Source of the DNA: Qipengyuania profundimaris
GTDB lineage: Bacteria; Pseudomonadota; Alphaproteobacteria; Sphingomonadales; Sphingomonadaceae
DNA: 64,000 nucleotides
NCBI RefSeq assembly: GCF_030717945.1
Contig: NZ_JAVAIM010000001.1
Location: 1,115,131 to 1,179,130, forward strand
Direction of reading: 5' to 3'
Under the pieces are notes generated by a model. That model did no database searches. It was given only the letters and a program-made list of their open reading frames with translations, and was not told where the DNA came from. Positions 1-10,300 of the stretch are shown here, one piece after another. The position numbers and the translations under genes are program-made. Within the stretch, counting starts at the first letter, position 1. Each line of letters begins with the position of its first letter.

Positions 1-276
1 GATCTCAAGACCGGCGCGGTCACCTGGTGGACCGGCAGCGACTGGTCGATCCACGTTGAAGACGCCGTCGACGTCACCGGCAGCGAGGACGAGACCGCAC
101 GCCGCGAAGAAGCCGCGCGCCGCGTCAATGCGCCCTATGCCATCGATGCGGAGATGCAGGACGGCGTTCCCCGCCCGACGCATATCAAGGAGCGCGTCCG
201 CACGCTCGGGCCCACCGTGCGCCCCGACCTGACCCTCAAACCCGCCGAGCCCGATCTCGGCAACTGGGTGATCTGA
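1..276 (+). CDS. DUF2849 domain protein (3' end only)
   Basis: The reading frame is open from the first base and stops at a TGA at 274-276; the 5' end lies outside the window. The 91 visible residues include an early WWTGSDWS motif and end in LGNWVI. Small DUF2849 proteins are known to sit directly upstream of the sulfite reductase gene in alphaproteobacterial assimilatory sulfur operons, and this one overlaps the cysI start by ATGA. Its biochemical role is unknown; a link to sulfite reduction is inferred from the overlap alone. Confidence 0.8.
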   Translation, partial: DLKTGAVTWWTGSDWSIHVEDAVDVTGSEDETARREEAARRVNAPYAIDAEMQDGVPRPTHIKERVRTLGPTVRPDLTLKPAEPDLGNWVI

Positions 277-1910
277 TGTATAAATACGATCAATACGACC
301 AAGCGATGGTCGATGCCCGCGTGGAGGAATTCCGCGACCAGGCTCGCCGCCGCCTCGAAGGCAAGCTGACCGAGGACCAGTTCAAGCCGCTGCGGCTGAT
401 GAACGGCCTCTACCTCCAGCTTCATGCCTATATGCTGCGCGTCGCCATCCCCTATGGCACGCTCGACAGCCGCCAGATGCACGCGCTGGCCGACATCGCG
501 GAGAAATACGACCGCGGGTACGGCCACTTCACCACGCGCCAGAACATCCAGTACAACTGGATCAAACTGGAAGATGCTGCTGACATCCTTGCCGACCTTT
601 CTAAGGTCGAGATGCATGCCATCCAGACCAGCGGCAATTGCATCCGCAACATCAGCTCCGACCATTTTGCAGGCGCCGCGGCCGACGAGGTCGTCGACCC
701 GCGCCCCTATGCGGAGCTGCTCCGCCAGTGGTCGAGCTTCCATCCCGAATTCAGCTATCTGCCGCGCAAGTTCAAGATCGCGGTGATCGCCAGCGATACC
801 GATCGTGCAGCCATGCGGTTGCACGATATCGGTATCCAGATCTTGCAGAACGACGCGGGCGAACTTGGCGCGGCCTTCTATGTCGGTGGCGGTATGGGCC
901 GCACGCCGATGATCGCGCCCTGCATCAACGATTTCGTCCCGCTCGACCGGCTGGTGACCTATGCCGAGGCATGCCTGCGGGTCTACAATCGCTACGGCCG
1001 GCGCGACAACAAGTACAAGGCGCGGATCAAGATCCTCGTCCACGAACTGGGCGCAGAGGAATACACCCGCCAGGTCGAAGAGGAATTCGCCCATCTGCTC
1101 GAGCAGGGCGTTGAGCCGCCCTTTGCCGAGCTGGAGCGTATCCGCACCTTCTTTGAGGACCCGCTGTTCGAAGCGGACGCATCTCCTGACATCGACCGGT
1201 CTGACCCCGACTTCGCACTGTGGGTCGATCGCAATACCGTCGCGCATAAGGCGGACGGCTATGTCTCTGCCGTGATCAGCCTCAAGCCGGTCGGCGGCAT
1301 TCCGGGCGACGCGACGGCCGAGCAGATGCGCCTGATGGCCGATCTCGCCAAGGACTACAGCTTCGACGAACTGCGCGTCATGCACACGCAGAACATCGTC
1401 CTGCCGCACGTCCGCAAGGCCGATCTCCACGCGTTGTGGACCGCGCTGGACGAAGCGGGGCTGGGCGCGCCCAACCTCGACACGGTTGAGGACATCATCG
1501 CCTGCCCCGGTCTCGACTATTGCAGCCTCGCCAATGCCCGCTCGATCCCGGTCGCGCAGCGGATTTCGGAGCGGTTCGCCAAGACCGGCAAGACCGAAAC
1601 GCTCGGCCAGCTCAAGCTCAAGATTTCGGGCTGCATCAATGCCTGCGGGCATCACCACGCTGGCCACATCGGCATCCTTGGCGTCGATCGTAAGGGGGTG
1701 GAAAACTACCAGCTCCTGCTCGGCGGCAGCGAGGCGGAGGACGTCAGCCTCGCCAAGATCACCGGCCCGGGCTTCGACGAGCATGGTATCGTCGATGCGG
1801 TCGAGACGGTCACGACCGTTTACGAACGCGAACGCGAGGATGGCGAACGTTTCCTCGATACCTACCGCCGCATCGGCATGAACCCCTTCAAGGAGGCGCT
1901 CTATGGCTGA
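276..1910 (+). CDS. cysI: Nitrite/sulfite reductase, siroheme hemoprotein
   Basis: 544 residues, the usual length for ferredoxin- or NADPH-type assimilatory sulfite reductase. It reduces sulfite to sulfide with six electrons in the cytoplasm. Two NiR/SiR repeats are recognisable, and the siroheme-[4Fe-4S] ligand motifs are visible in the C-terminal half: a Cys-x5-Cys in CPGLDYC and a Cys-x3-Cys in SGCINACGHHHAGH. The basic KxK/RxN-rich siroheme pocket (TRQNIQYNW) is near residue 90. It is translationally coupled to the DUF2849 gene (ATGA) and overlaps the DUF934 gene by 8 bases. The cofactor would need the siroheme synthase encoded at 27241-28050. A nitrite reductase role cannot be excluded from sequence, but cysH in the operon favours sulfite. 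Confidence 0.96.
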   Translation: MYKYDQYDQAMVDARVEEFRDQARRRLEGKLTEDQFKPLRLMNGLYLQLHAYMLRVAIPYGTLDSRQMHALADIAEKYDRGYGHFTTRQNIQYNWIKLEDAADILADLSKVEMHAIQTSGNCIRNISSDHFAGAAADEVVDPRPYAELLRQWSSFHPEFSYLPRKFKIAVIASDTDRAAMRLHDIGIQILQNDAGELGAAFYVGGGMGRTPMIAPCINDFVPLDRLVTYAEACLRVYNRYGRRDNKYKARIKILVHELGAEEYTRQVEEEFAHLLEQGVEPPFAELERIRTFFEDPLFEADASPDIDRSDPDFALWVDRNTVAHKADGYVSAVISLKPVGGIPGDATAEQMRLMADLAKDYSFDELRVMHTQNIVLPHVRKADLHALWTALDEAGLGAPNLDTVEDIIACPGLDYCSLANARSIPVAQRISERFAKTGKTETLGQLKLKISGCINACGHHHAGHIGILGVDRKGVENYQLLLGGSEAEDVSLAKITGPGFDEHGIVDAVETVTTVYEREREDGERFLDTYRRIGMNPFKEALYG

Positions 1911-2328
1911 GCTTCTGCGCTATCGCGACGACGAGACGGTCGACCATCCCGCAGTGACGGTCGATGCCTTCCTCGACCAGTCGAATGCCAGTGCGGTGCG
2001 GATCGAGCCGGGCGACGATGCCCGCGATCTTTTGCCGCACCTCGAACGGTTGGCCTTGGTGGAGGTCAACTTCCCCGCATTCGGCGACGGGCGTGGTTAT
2101 TCTTCGGCCCGCATCCTGCGCGAGGCCGGATACGACGGCGAACTGCGTGCCGTCGGAGACGTGCTGGTCGACCAGCTCGCTTACATGCGCCGCTGCGGCT
2201 TCGATGCATTCGAACCCGATCAGCAGCTCGACAAGGGCGACGTGCAGGCCGCGTTCGATCGTTGGCCGGAGGTCTATCAGCCGGCAGCAGATGATCGCAC
2301 ACCGATCTGGACGAAGCGCCACTCATGA
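1903..2328 (+). CDS. DUF934 domain protein of the sulfur operon
   Basis: 141 residues. DUF934 proteins occur almost exclusively between cysI and cysH in alphaproteobacterial sulfate assimilation operons. The conserved core NFPAFGDGRGYSSAR is present at about residues 54-70, followed by LREAGYDGELRAVGDVLVDQ. It overlaps cysI by 8 bases and the next gene by ATGA, so all are likely one polycistronic unit. The function is unproven; an accessory role in electron delivery to or assembly of the sulfite reductase is inferred from context. Confidence 0.92.
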   Translation: MAELLRYRDDETVDHPAVTVDAFLDQSNASAVRIEPGDDARDLLPHLERLALVEVNFPAFGDGRGYSSARILREAGYDGELRAVGDVLVDQLAYMRRCGFDAFEPDQQLDKGDVQAAFDRWPEVYQPAADDRTPIWTKRHS

Positions 2329-3080
2329 ATGAACTTCGCGCCATCGATCGCCTCGACACCGCTCCACGGTTCTCGGAGCACGATGCCATCCGCCTCAACC
2401 GCATGTTTCGCGGCTCGGAAACGGACGAATGGCTGCGCGCGGTGATCGAAGGCAATCTGGTTGGCGATGCGGCGATCGTGTCAAGCTTCGGCGCGGAGAG
2501 CGCGGCCCTGCTACACCTGATTTCGCAGATCGATCCGAAAGTGCCCGTGCTGTTCCTGGAGACGGGCAAGCATTTTCCTGAGACCTTGGCCTATCGCGAC
2601 GAGCTGACCGAGCGCTTGGGCCTCAACCGCATCGATCTCTATCCTGACCTTGGCGACCTCGAAACGCGCGACGAAAGCGGGCTGCGGTGGTCATACGACC
2701 CCGATGGCTGCTGCGAGCTGCGCAAGGTCAAGCCGCTGGCCAAGGCGCTCGCCGATTTCGACGCCAGTTTCACCGGGCGCAAGGCATTCCAATCCTCGAC
2801 GCGCGCCAACCTGCCGCGGTTCGAGCTGGACACATCGGATGCGCAGGGTCGCCTGAAGATCAATCCGCTCATCGACTGGTCGGCGGAGGACATCGCCACC
2901 TATTTCGAAACGCACGACCTGCCGCGCCACCCGCTGGTAGAGCGCGGTTTTCCCTCGATCGGCTGCTCGCCCTGCACCCGCCAGGTGGGCGAGGGTGAAG
3001 ATCCGCGCGCCGGGCGCTGGGCCGGTTGGGACAAGGTCGAATGCGGCATCCACAAGCCGGGCGAGGAACCGTTCCTTTGA
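2325..3080 (+). CDS. cysH: Phosphoadenylyl/adenylyl-sulfate reductase (CysH family)
   Basis: 251 residues of the PAPS/APS reductase family, reducing activated sulfate to sulfite with thioredoxin. The PP-loop-like SSFGAESA is at residues 53-60. A Cys-Cys pair (129-130) and a Cys-x2-Cys (C214, C217) are visible; that four-cysteine set is the mark of [4Fe-4S] enzymes that prefer APS, so annotation as APS reductase is likely more exact than PAPS reductase. The catalytic ECGIH motif is near the C-terminus (C240). It is the last gene of the DUF2849-cysI-DUF934-cysH unit. Confidence 0.95.
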   Translation: MNELRAIDRLDTAPRFSEHDAIRLNRMFRGSETDEWLRAVIEGNLVGDAAIVSSFGAESAALLHLISQIDPKVPVLFLETGKHFPETLAYRDELTERLGLNRIDLYPDLGDLETRDESGLRWSYDPDGCCELRKVKPLAKALADFDASFTGRKAFQSSTRANLPRFELDTSDAQGRLKINPLIDWSAEDIATYFETHDLPRHPLVERGFPSIGCSPCTRQVGEGEDPRAGRWAGWDKVECGIHKPGEEPFL

Positions 3081-3087
3081 AGAGAAA

Positions 3088-3114
3088 GGGCGCGAAGCTT
3101 GGATCTCCGCGCCC
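3088..3114. terminator. Hairpin between convergent cysH and lipoprotein gene
   Basis: A perfect 7-bp stem GGGCGCG/CGCGCCC with a 13-nt loop lies between the two convergent genes. On the minus strand it is followed by TTTCTCTTC, so it best fits a terminator for the minus-strand lipoprotein gene; on the plus strand there is no T tract. Confidence 0.55.
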
Positions 3115-3128
3115 ATGATCGGTTTAAC

Positions 3129-3551
3129 TTAGCTTTGTACGCGTTCGACCACAGCCGTCTCTCCGGCGGGATTGGTCGACGTCCAGACGCCGTCCTCGCC
3201 GATCTGTTCGGTGTTGCACTGCTCCCCGGCGGGGGTGTCCTCGTCGACATAGGCTTCGTCGACTGTGTAGCAGTACTGGCTCGGCGATTTCTGGTCCCAC
3301 ATACCGGTCTCGACGACTTCGCCATTGAGCGACTGAGTATAGGTGCCATCCGCGCGAACATCTTCGTCGTATATATTGCCGTCCGAAGACGTAATGCGAT
3401 ACATGCCCGGGGTGGCCTGGCCGTCAGCTGCGATACCGGACTCGTCCGCCATTGCCGCTTGTTCCACCGGTTCGTCTACGACTCCTTCTTCGGCAGCCTG
3501 CGAACAGCCTGCCAGTATCGTCGCGCTTGCGACGAGTATCAGTTTTTGCAT
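3129..3551 (-). CDS. Small secreted lipoprotein, unknown function
   Basis: 140 residues starting at the ATG at 3551, chosen because a GGAGG lies just upstream and the following MQKLILVASATILAGC is a lipoprotein signal with lipobox LAGC. The mature part is acidic and contains four further Cys (QYCYTVDEAY, GEQCNTEQ), and a region reading PGMYRITSSDGNIYDEDVRADGTY. Related small lipoproteins are common in Erythrobacter-like genomes with no assigned role. It is monocistronic and convergent with cysH. Confidence 0.75.
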   Translation of the reverse strand: MQKLILVASATILAGCSQAAEEGVVDEPVEQAAMADESGIAADGQATPGMYRITSSDGNIYDEDVRADGTYTQSLNGEVVETGMWDQKSPSQYCYTVDEAYVDEDTPAGEQCNTEQIGEDGVWTSTNPAGETAVVERVQS

Positions 3552-3663
3552 GAAAACCTCCACAGCGACCCGTGAATGAAAGCGGATATCTCCGCTCACG
3601 ACTCGCAACCCTGACGCGAGACTAAGGGTGAGAAGCGGTAAGGGCAATTAAGCCCTGGCAAGA

Positions 3664-4575
3664 CTAGAGCCAGCCTTCCTCGCGGTACCACTGGGCAGTC
3701 AGTTTCAGGCCTTCGCGGCTTGCGATATAGGGTTGCCATACGGCTGCAGGCACTTTCAACGCGGATCGCGAAACCCAGTTTGGGTAGGTCATGTAGCCGA
3801 CCCGGTCCGCTGTGAGGCGGGCCTTGTCCCCGCGCAGCATCTTGTCGGCCTTCGCGCCCAGTTCCAGCACGCTCTTGGGGAGATGGGGCGCAAAGACCCT
3901 GCGACCCACGGCCTGCCCGATGGCCTTCGCCAGTTCGTCATGGCCCCAGCCGCCCTCACGTCCGTCGTCCGGCTCGAATATCTTGCGTCTCACCAAAGCA
4001 GGCGAGGCATCGACGAGGTCGAGCAGGAGGCGAGCGAGATCGCTTACATGAATGATTGAGCTTGCGCCTCGCGGGGGCAGGGGCACGAAGCCCCATTTCG
4101 CGCTGCGGAACATCTCGAGATAGTCTATATCGCGCGGGCCGTAGACGCCCGGCGGGCGCACGATCGTCCAGTCGAGACCGCTGGCCTGCACCAGCTCCTC
4201 GGCGCGCGCCTTGGACGCGCCATAGGCGGACAGGTCCGGTTCGCGTGCGGAGAGCGAGGAGACGAAGACCAGCCGCTTGCATTTCGCCGCCTTCATTGCG
4301 GCGATGACATGGGCCGTGCCGTCGACATTGGGCGCGTCGAACGCGGCGGGATCGGACGAATTGGTGAGGCCAGCGACGTGGATCATCGCGTCGGCTCCGC
4401 GCACGAGCGTTTCGAGCGACGCAGTGTCGGCCAGGGTTCCCTCGAACCATTCGACTCCGGCGCGATGCTGTTGCGCGCGGCGGGTGAGGGCGCACATCGC
4501 GACCTCGCGCTGTGCCGCCTCATCGAGCACGGCTTGCCCGACAAAGCCGGTCGCACCGGTCAGTGCTATCGTCAT
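3664..4575 (-). CDS. NAD(P)-dependent epimerase/dehydratase family protein
   Basis: 303 residues from the ATG at 4575, which overlaps the proB stop by ATGA; a longer in-frame start exists but would add a non-homologous basic N-terminus. The extended SDR Rossmann motif TGATGFVG follows the start, with FVSSLSA and the YGASK catalytic Tyr-Lys region about 110 residues later and a VRPPGVYGPRD segment typical of the family. The substrate cannot be told; atypical SDRs of this kind include nucleotide-sugar and flavonoid-type reductases and NDUFA9-like proteins. It is coupled to proB. Confidence 0.88.
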   Translation of the reverse strand: MTIALTGATGFVGQAVLDEAAQREVAMCALTRRAQQHRAGVEWFEGTLADTASLETLVRGADAMIHVAGLTNSSDPAAFDAPNVDGTAHVIAAMKAAKCKRLVFVSSLSAREPDLSAYGASKARAEELVQASGLDWTIVRPPGVYGPRDIDYLEMFRSAKWGFVPLPPRGASSIIHVSDLARLLLDLVDASPALVRRKIFEPDDGREGGWGHDELAKAIGQAVGRRVFAPHLPKSVLELGAKADKMLRGDKARLTADRVGYMTYPNWVSRSALKVPAAVWQPYIASREGLKLTAQWYREEGWL

Positions 4576-5693
4576 GCCTGCACCATGTGGTCGCGATGAA
4601 TGACGGCGGCGCGAGGGGCGTAGCCGAGCTTCGCTTCCTGCTGATCTTCGCGCAAGCCAAGAATCGCACGGCATTCGGCGGCGCTGTATTCGACGAGCCC
4701 CTGGCCGAGCCGTTCGCCCTTCGGCCCGAAGATCGCGACGAGGTCGCCTCGCGCGAATTCGCCTTCGATCTCCGCGAGGCCGGCGGCGAGAAGGCTGGCA
4801 CCCTTGGCCAGCGCTTCGGCACAGCCATCATCGACGGTCAGCACCCCTGCAGGCGCGAGCCGTCCGGCCAACCATGCCTTCCGCGCGCTGGCATCGGCTT
4901 GCGGGACGAACACAGTCCCGATGCCGGTATCTCGATACCGTGTCAGCGGCGAGAGGTGGGTGCCATTGGCGATGACCAGCGAGATTCCAGCCCGCTCCGC
5001 AATGCGCGCTGCTTGCAGCTTGGCGAGCATCCCGCCCGAGCCGAGTCCCGAAGTAGAGGAGGTGTCCGCCATGGCGATGATCTCCGGCGTAACGCCCTCG
5101 ACACGCTCCAGACGAACCGCGCCGTCTTCGCGCGGATCGCGGTCGTAGAGACCGTCGACATCGGACAGCAGTATCACTGCATCGGCACCCGCAGCCTGCG
5201 CCACGCGCGCGGCCAGCCGGTCGTTGTCTCCAAAGCGGATTTCCTCGGTGGCGACGCTGTCGTTCTCGTTCACTACCGGCACCGCGCCGGCTTCGATCAG
5301 ACGCTGCAGCGTGGCCGAGGCGTTGAGGTAGCGCCGCCGGTCCTCCAGATCGCCGAGCGTGACGAGCATTTGCGCGGCAGTAACATCGTGGCGACCGAGG
5401 TTCTCCGCCCACAGCCGCGCAAGCTCGACCTGGCCGACACTCGCTGCCGCCTGCGCATCCGCCAGGCTTCCGCGTCCGCCCTTCGCCATGCCGAGCTTCG
5501 CCGCGCCGAGCGCAATGGCCCCCGAGGACACCACGATGATCTCGGTGCCTCCGCTGCGGAGGGCTGCGAGGTCGTGTGCCAGCGTTGCCAGCCAGTCCGC
5601 GCGAGGAGCACCGTTCTCGACCAGCAACGCCGAGCCGACCTTGACGACAAGGCGGCGGCTCGCGGTGAGATCGAGAGGGACAGCCCGTACCAT
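4572..5693 (-). CDS. proB: Glutamate 5-kinase
   Basis: 373 residues, full family length with an amino acid kinase domain (about 1-260) and a C-terminal PUA domain (about 280-365). It phosphorylates glutamate in the first step of proline synthesis. Diagnostic stretches are VVKVGSALL at the N-terminus, VSSGAIALG, NENDSVATEEIRFGDNDRL and a GTGGM-like GLGSGGMLAK loop. The ATG at 5693 is preferred because upstream Met codons lie in non-homologous sequence running into obgE. It lies 19 bp after obgE, a classical obg-proB arrangement. Confidence 0.96.
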   Translation of the reverse strand: MVRAVPLDLTASRRLVVKVGSALLVENGAPRADWLATLAHDLAALRSGGTEIIVVSSGAIALGAAKLGMAKGGRGSLADAQAAASVGQVELARLWAENLGRHDVTAAQMLVTLGDLEDRRRYLNASATLQRLIEAGAVPVVNENDSVATEEIRFGDNDRLAARVAQAAGADAVILLSDVDGLYDRDPREDGAVRLERVEGVTPEIIAMADTSSTSGLGSGGMLAKLQAARIAERAGISLVIANGTHLSPLTRYRDTGIGTVFVPQADASARKAWLAGRLAPAGVLTVDDGCAEALAKGASLLAAGLAEIEGEFARGDLVAIFGPKGERLGQGLVEYSAAECRAILGLREDQQEAKLGYAPRAAVIHRDHMVQA

Positions 5694-5712
5694 GTGCCTG
5701 CAAGTCTTCCGT

Positions 5713-6840
<1,128 letters not shown>

Positions 6841-6872
6841 TTAACGAAACTTCACGAAAATCGACGAAGCGT

Positions 6873-6898
6873 GGAACAGTTTTCGGGATTGGGCCGTT
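6873..6898 (+). promoter_or_regulatory. EcfG (general stress sigma) type promoter
   Basis: GGAAC at 6873-6877 and CGTT at 6895-6898 are separated by 17 bases, matching the GGAAC-N16/17-CGTT consensus of the alphaproteobacterial extracytoplasmic sigma factor EcfG. It lies 43 bases upstream of the response-regulator ATG, a suitable distance. One such match is expected by chance in a window of this size, but placement directly before a gene on the same strand supports it. Confidence 0.65.
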
Positions 6899-6941
6899 CG
6901 GTCCACACGATTAAGGCGGGATAAGGTTAAAAGTCGCCCCG

Positions 6942-7307
6942 ATGCAGAATGTTATGATTGTAGACGACGAGGCACTGGTGCTGCTCGACCTCGTCCATAC
7001 CGTCGAAGATCTCGGCTACGCGATCCACTCGGAATCGACGAGCGTGGAGGGCGCGCTGGCCTCTCTGGATAGCGAAGCCCCCGACCTCGCCCTGCTGGAT
7101 ATCGATGTCGCAGGAGTGCCGGTCTGGCCGGTCGCCCGTGAACTGACTGCGAAGGGCGTTCCGGTGATTTTCGTCAGCGCGAACCTTTCGCACAAAGAGT
7201 TGTGCCAAGAGTTTTCCGACTGCCCGAAGCTCGAAAAGCCGGCGTCGCCAGCCGATATCGGGAAGGCTCTCGAAATGGCTGGCGAAATCAAGAGCTGCGC
7301 CGCCTGA
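6942..7307 (+). CDS. Single-domain response regulator (LovR/CheY-like)
   Basis: 121 residues comprising only a receiver domain. The acidic pair D8-D9, phospho-acceptor D53 in LALLDIDVAG, Ser at FVSAN (79) and Lys in LEKPAS (99) are visible. There is no output domain, so it probably acts as a phosphate sink or phosphotransfer partner for HWE kinases, as known for LovR-type regulators of the general stress response. It is preceded by an EcfG-type promoter and is convergent with the CheB-CheR-HWE kinase, its most likely partner. Confidence 0.88.
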   Translation: MQNVMIVDDEALVLLDLVHTVEDLGYAIHSESTSVEGALASLDSEAPDLALLDIDVAGVPVWPVARELTAKGVPVIFVSANLSHKELCQEFSDCPKLEKPASPADIGKALEMAGEIKSCAA

Positions 7308-7320
7308 CGCTTTCGCCCGA

Positions 7321-10300
7321 CTAGGTCGGGAACTTCAAGGTCCGGCGATAACCGCCTTCGATCGCATTGCCGCTGGCTTCCCCGCGAAGCTGGCGCGCTG
7401 CCGTTTGAACGAGCTTGGTGCCGAAACCCGGACTGCTGTCGACCGTGTCACCCGCTGCCTGACCGTCTTCCCGCCAATCGATTGCGACTTCGCCATCCTG
7501 ATGGGTCCAACCGATGTCGATCGACCCGTCGCGGGTGGCCAGCGCCCCGTACTTGGTCGAATTGGTTGCCCACTCATGCAGGATCAGCGCAATCGAGGTA
7601 ATCTTGTCGTTGCTTATCGTCGTGTCGGGTCCGGACATGTCGACGTTTTGACCGGCGAGATTAGGCCGCAGGACCGTATCGACGAGCTTCGATAGCGCAA
7701 TGCCGCCATCGGCCGCGTCGCCAGCCTCGTTGGTCAGCGAATGCGAGCGGCCGAGCGCATGGATGCGATCGCGCAGGCCCTCGGCGAAGGTAGCGACATC
7801 GTCAGCGTCGCGCGCGGCGATCGAGACCATGGCCGAGATGACCGAGAACAGGTTCTTCACCCGGTGGTTCATCTCGCGGATCATCAATTCGCGCTGATCG
7901 AGCAGGCGGCGTTCGGCCGACACGTCGAAGGTCACGCCGATGAATTTGCGCGTGCCCGACACGTCGATAACCTTGCCGAGCCCATGGAGATAGCGTGTCT
8001 CGCCATCGTCCAGTGGCAAGCGGAAGACTTCGTCGAAATCGCTTTCACCTTCCATCGCCATGCGCAGCGCCCGGTTGATACGATCACGATCCTCGGGCGG
8101 GAGCGATGCCATGATGGGTTCGAGCGTATCGCCAGGATCGTCCTCGTCGAGGTCGAGCAGGTTACGTTCGGTCGGATCCAGAACCGTCTTGTCGGTCGAG
8201 GGTTCGTATTCCCAGATCCCGATCTTGGCGACTTCGAGGGCGAGGCGCAGCCTTTCGCGCTCTTCACGCAAATCCCGTTCCAGCGAAAGGGTCTCAGAGA
8301 CGTCGGTAAAGATCAGCGTAGCGCCATCCAGCTGCCCGTCGAGCAAGCGGTAGGGGATTGCCTGCAGCACCAGCTCGCGATCCAAAGCACGGGAATGCAT
8401 ACCTTCTTCGACCTGCATTCCCTGCTTGGCGGCGCTCTTCGCCATGTCCACAAAGTGATCATTGTCGAGATTGTGCGGCAGGGTGGCGAGCGGTTGCCCG
8501 ATATTCTCCTTCGTCAGCGGGAAGAGATCTTCGGCTGCATCGGTAAAGCTGCGTAGCTTCAGCTCGGAATCGACGACGACAACCGCCAGCTTGGTGCTGT
8601 CGAAGAAGTTTTTCAGATCGGCATTGGCCGTGGTCAGCTGATCGACCTTGTTTTTCAGCTCGTCGTTGACCGTCGTCAGCTCCTCGTTGGTGGACTGGAG
8701 CTCCTCGTTCATCGACATCATTTCTTCGTTGGAGCTTTTCAGCTCCTCGTTCGTCGTCTCAAGTTCCTCGACCGTCGAACGCAGGCGATGCCGGGTGGCC
8801 TGCAACTCTTCTTCGAGGAACTGGCGCTGGCCGTCCTCGGGATCGAATTCGTCGTAATCGTCGCCAGTGTCGGGTTCGAGGCCGCGGGTCTCGTTGACGA
8901 CGAACAGGAAGGTCTGATTGTCGATCGGTTCGCAGACGACGGTCGCCTCCAGCGTGCCGAAGTCGGTGACGATCTCTACCTCTTTCACGATGGCCCGACG
9001 CCCGGTGTTCGACACTTGGCGGATCATCGGAGCGAACAGTTCGCGCAGGCCCGGTCGGGCGAGCGAAGGCACGTGGATCGAACGTTCGAGTCGCTCGGGG
9101 AAATCGAGATAGCGCCCGGCCGATCCCCACCGTTCCAGCAGCATGGCCTCGCGATCGAGCAGCAGGCTGACGGGCGAATAGCGTTGCGCAAGTTTTTCCA
9201 ATGCGCGCAACTCCACGCCGCCACGCCGCGTCGTTTCCTCCCGGTTCGACCTTTGCCGGCTGCGATTGATCTGCCGAGACACATCGCTGGCCAGATTGAG
9301 CGTGTAGTTGCCCTTTACATTCTTGCGCCGGAAAATGCGCGCCGTCTGTTCCACGGACTCGAACAGGTCTTCATGCCGCCCGATCGTCTCGGACGACCCG
9401 AGGAACAGGTAACCACTTTCGCGCGTGGCGAAATGGAACAGCGGGAACACCAGCTTCTGCAGGGAATCGTCGAAATAGATCAGGACGTTGCGGCAGGCGA
9501 CGAGATCGATCTTGGAGTAGGGCGGATCGCGCACGAGGTTGTGGACGCTGAAGCGCACCATGTCCCTGATCTGCGGCGCGATGGTGAACTTCTCCTTGCT
9601 ACCATAAATGTACTCATCCTGGAATTGCTTGGGGATGTCCTGAAGCGATGACAGCGGGTAGACCCCCGATCGCCCGATATCGAGCATCTTGTCGTCGATG
9701 TCGGTGGCGAACACTTGCACGTAAGGGCGCTTGTCGAAACGTTTGGCAGCATCCGCAAACAGCATCGCTATGCTGTAAGCCTCTTCGCCGCTGGAGCAGC
9801 CCGGCACCCAGATCCGCAGCTCCTCGCCGTTCTTGGCCTCCTTGACCATTGGCGTAATGACGAGCTCGTTGAGCTGTTCGAAGTGTTCGGAATCGCGGAA
9901 GAAGCGAGTGACATTGATCAGCAGATCGCTGAACAAGGCGCTGCACTCGTTGCCGTTCTCCTGCAGGTGCTTGAGGTACGCCTTGGTGTCATCGATCCCG
10001 AGGACCTGCATCCGGCGGGCAACCCGGCGGTTGAGCGTGCTGCGCTTGTAGTTGGAGAAATCGTGGCCGACCGCTTCGCGCAAGACGTCGCATATATCGA
10101 GCAGCGTATCGGCATCTTCGAGATCGCTCTCGACAACGTCGGCGAGGCCGGCGCGCTGGAAAAATTTCGACAGGTGCTCGACCGTGTCGCGCGGGTCGCA
10201 GGTGATATCGACCAGCCCGGTGCCGATGGCGGCGGTGGGCATGCCGTCATAGGCGGCCGTGTCGGGATCCTGAGCGATACAGATGCCCGAATGCTCCTTG

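Noticed and set aside
135-1784. 549-codon open frame on the minus strand
   Set aside because: It is fully antisense to cysI, which has intact siroheme motifs; the translation has no recognisable domain. High GC makes long shadow frames common.
7316-7330. CCCGAC-TAG-GTCGGG as a terminator between the response regulator and kinase genes
   Set aside because: Only a 6-bp stem with a 3-base loop that overlaps the kinase stop; no T tract on either strand.
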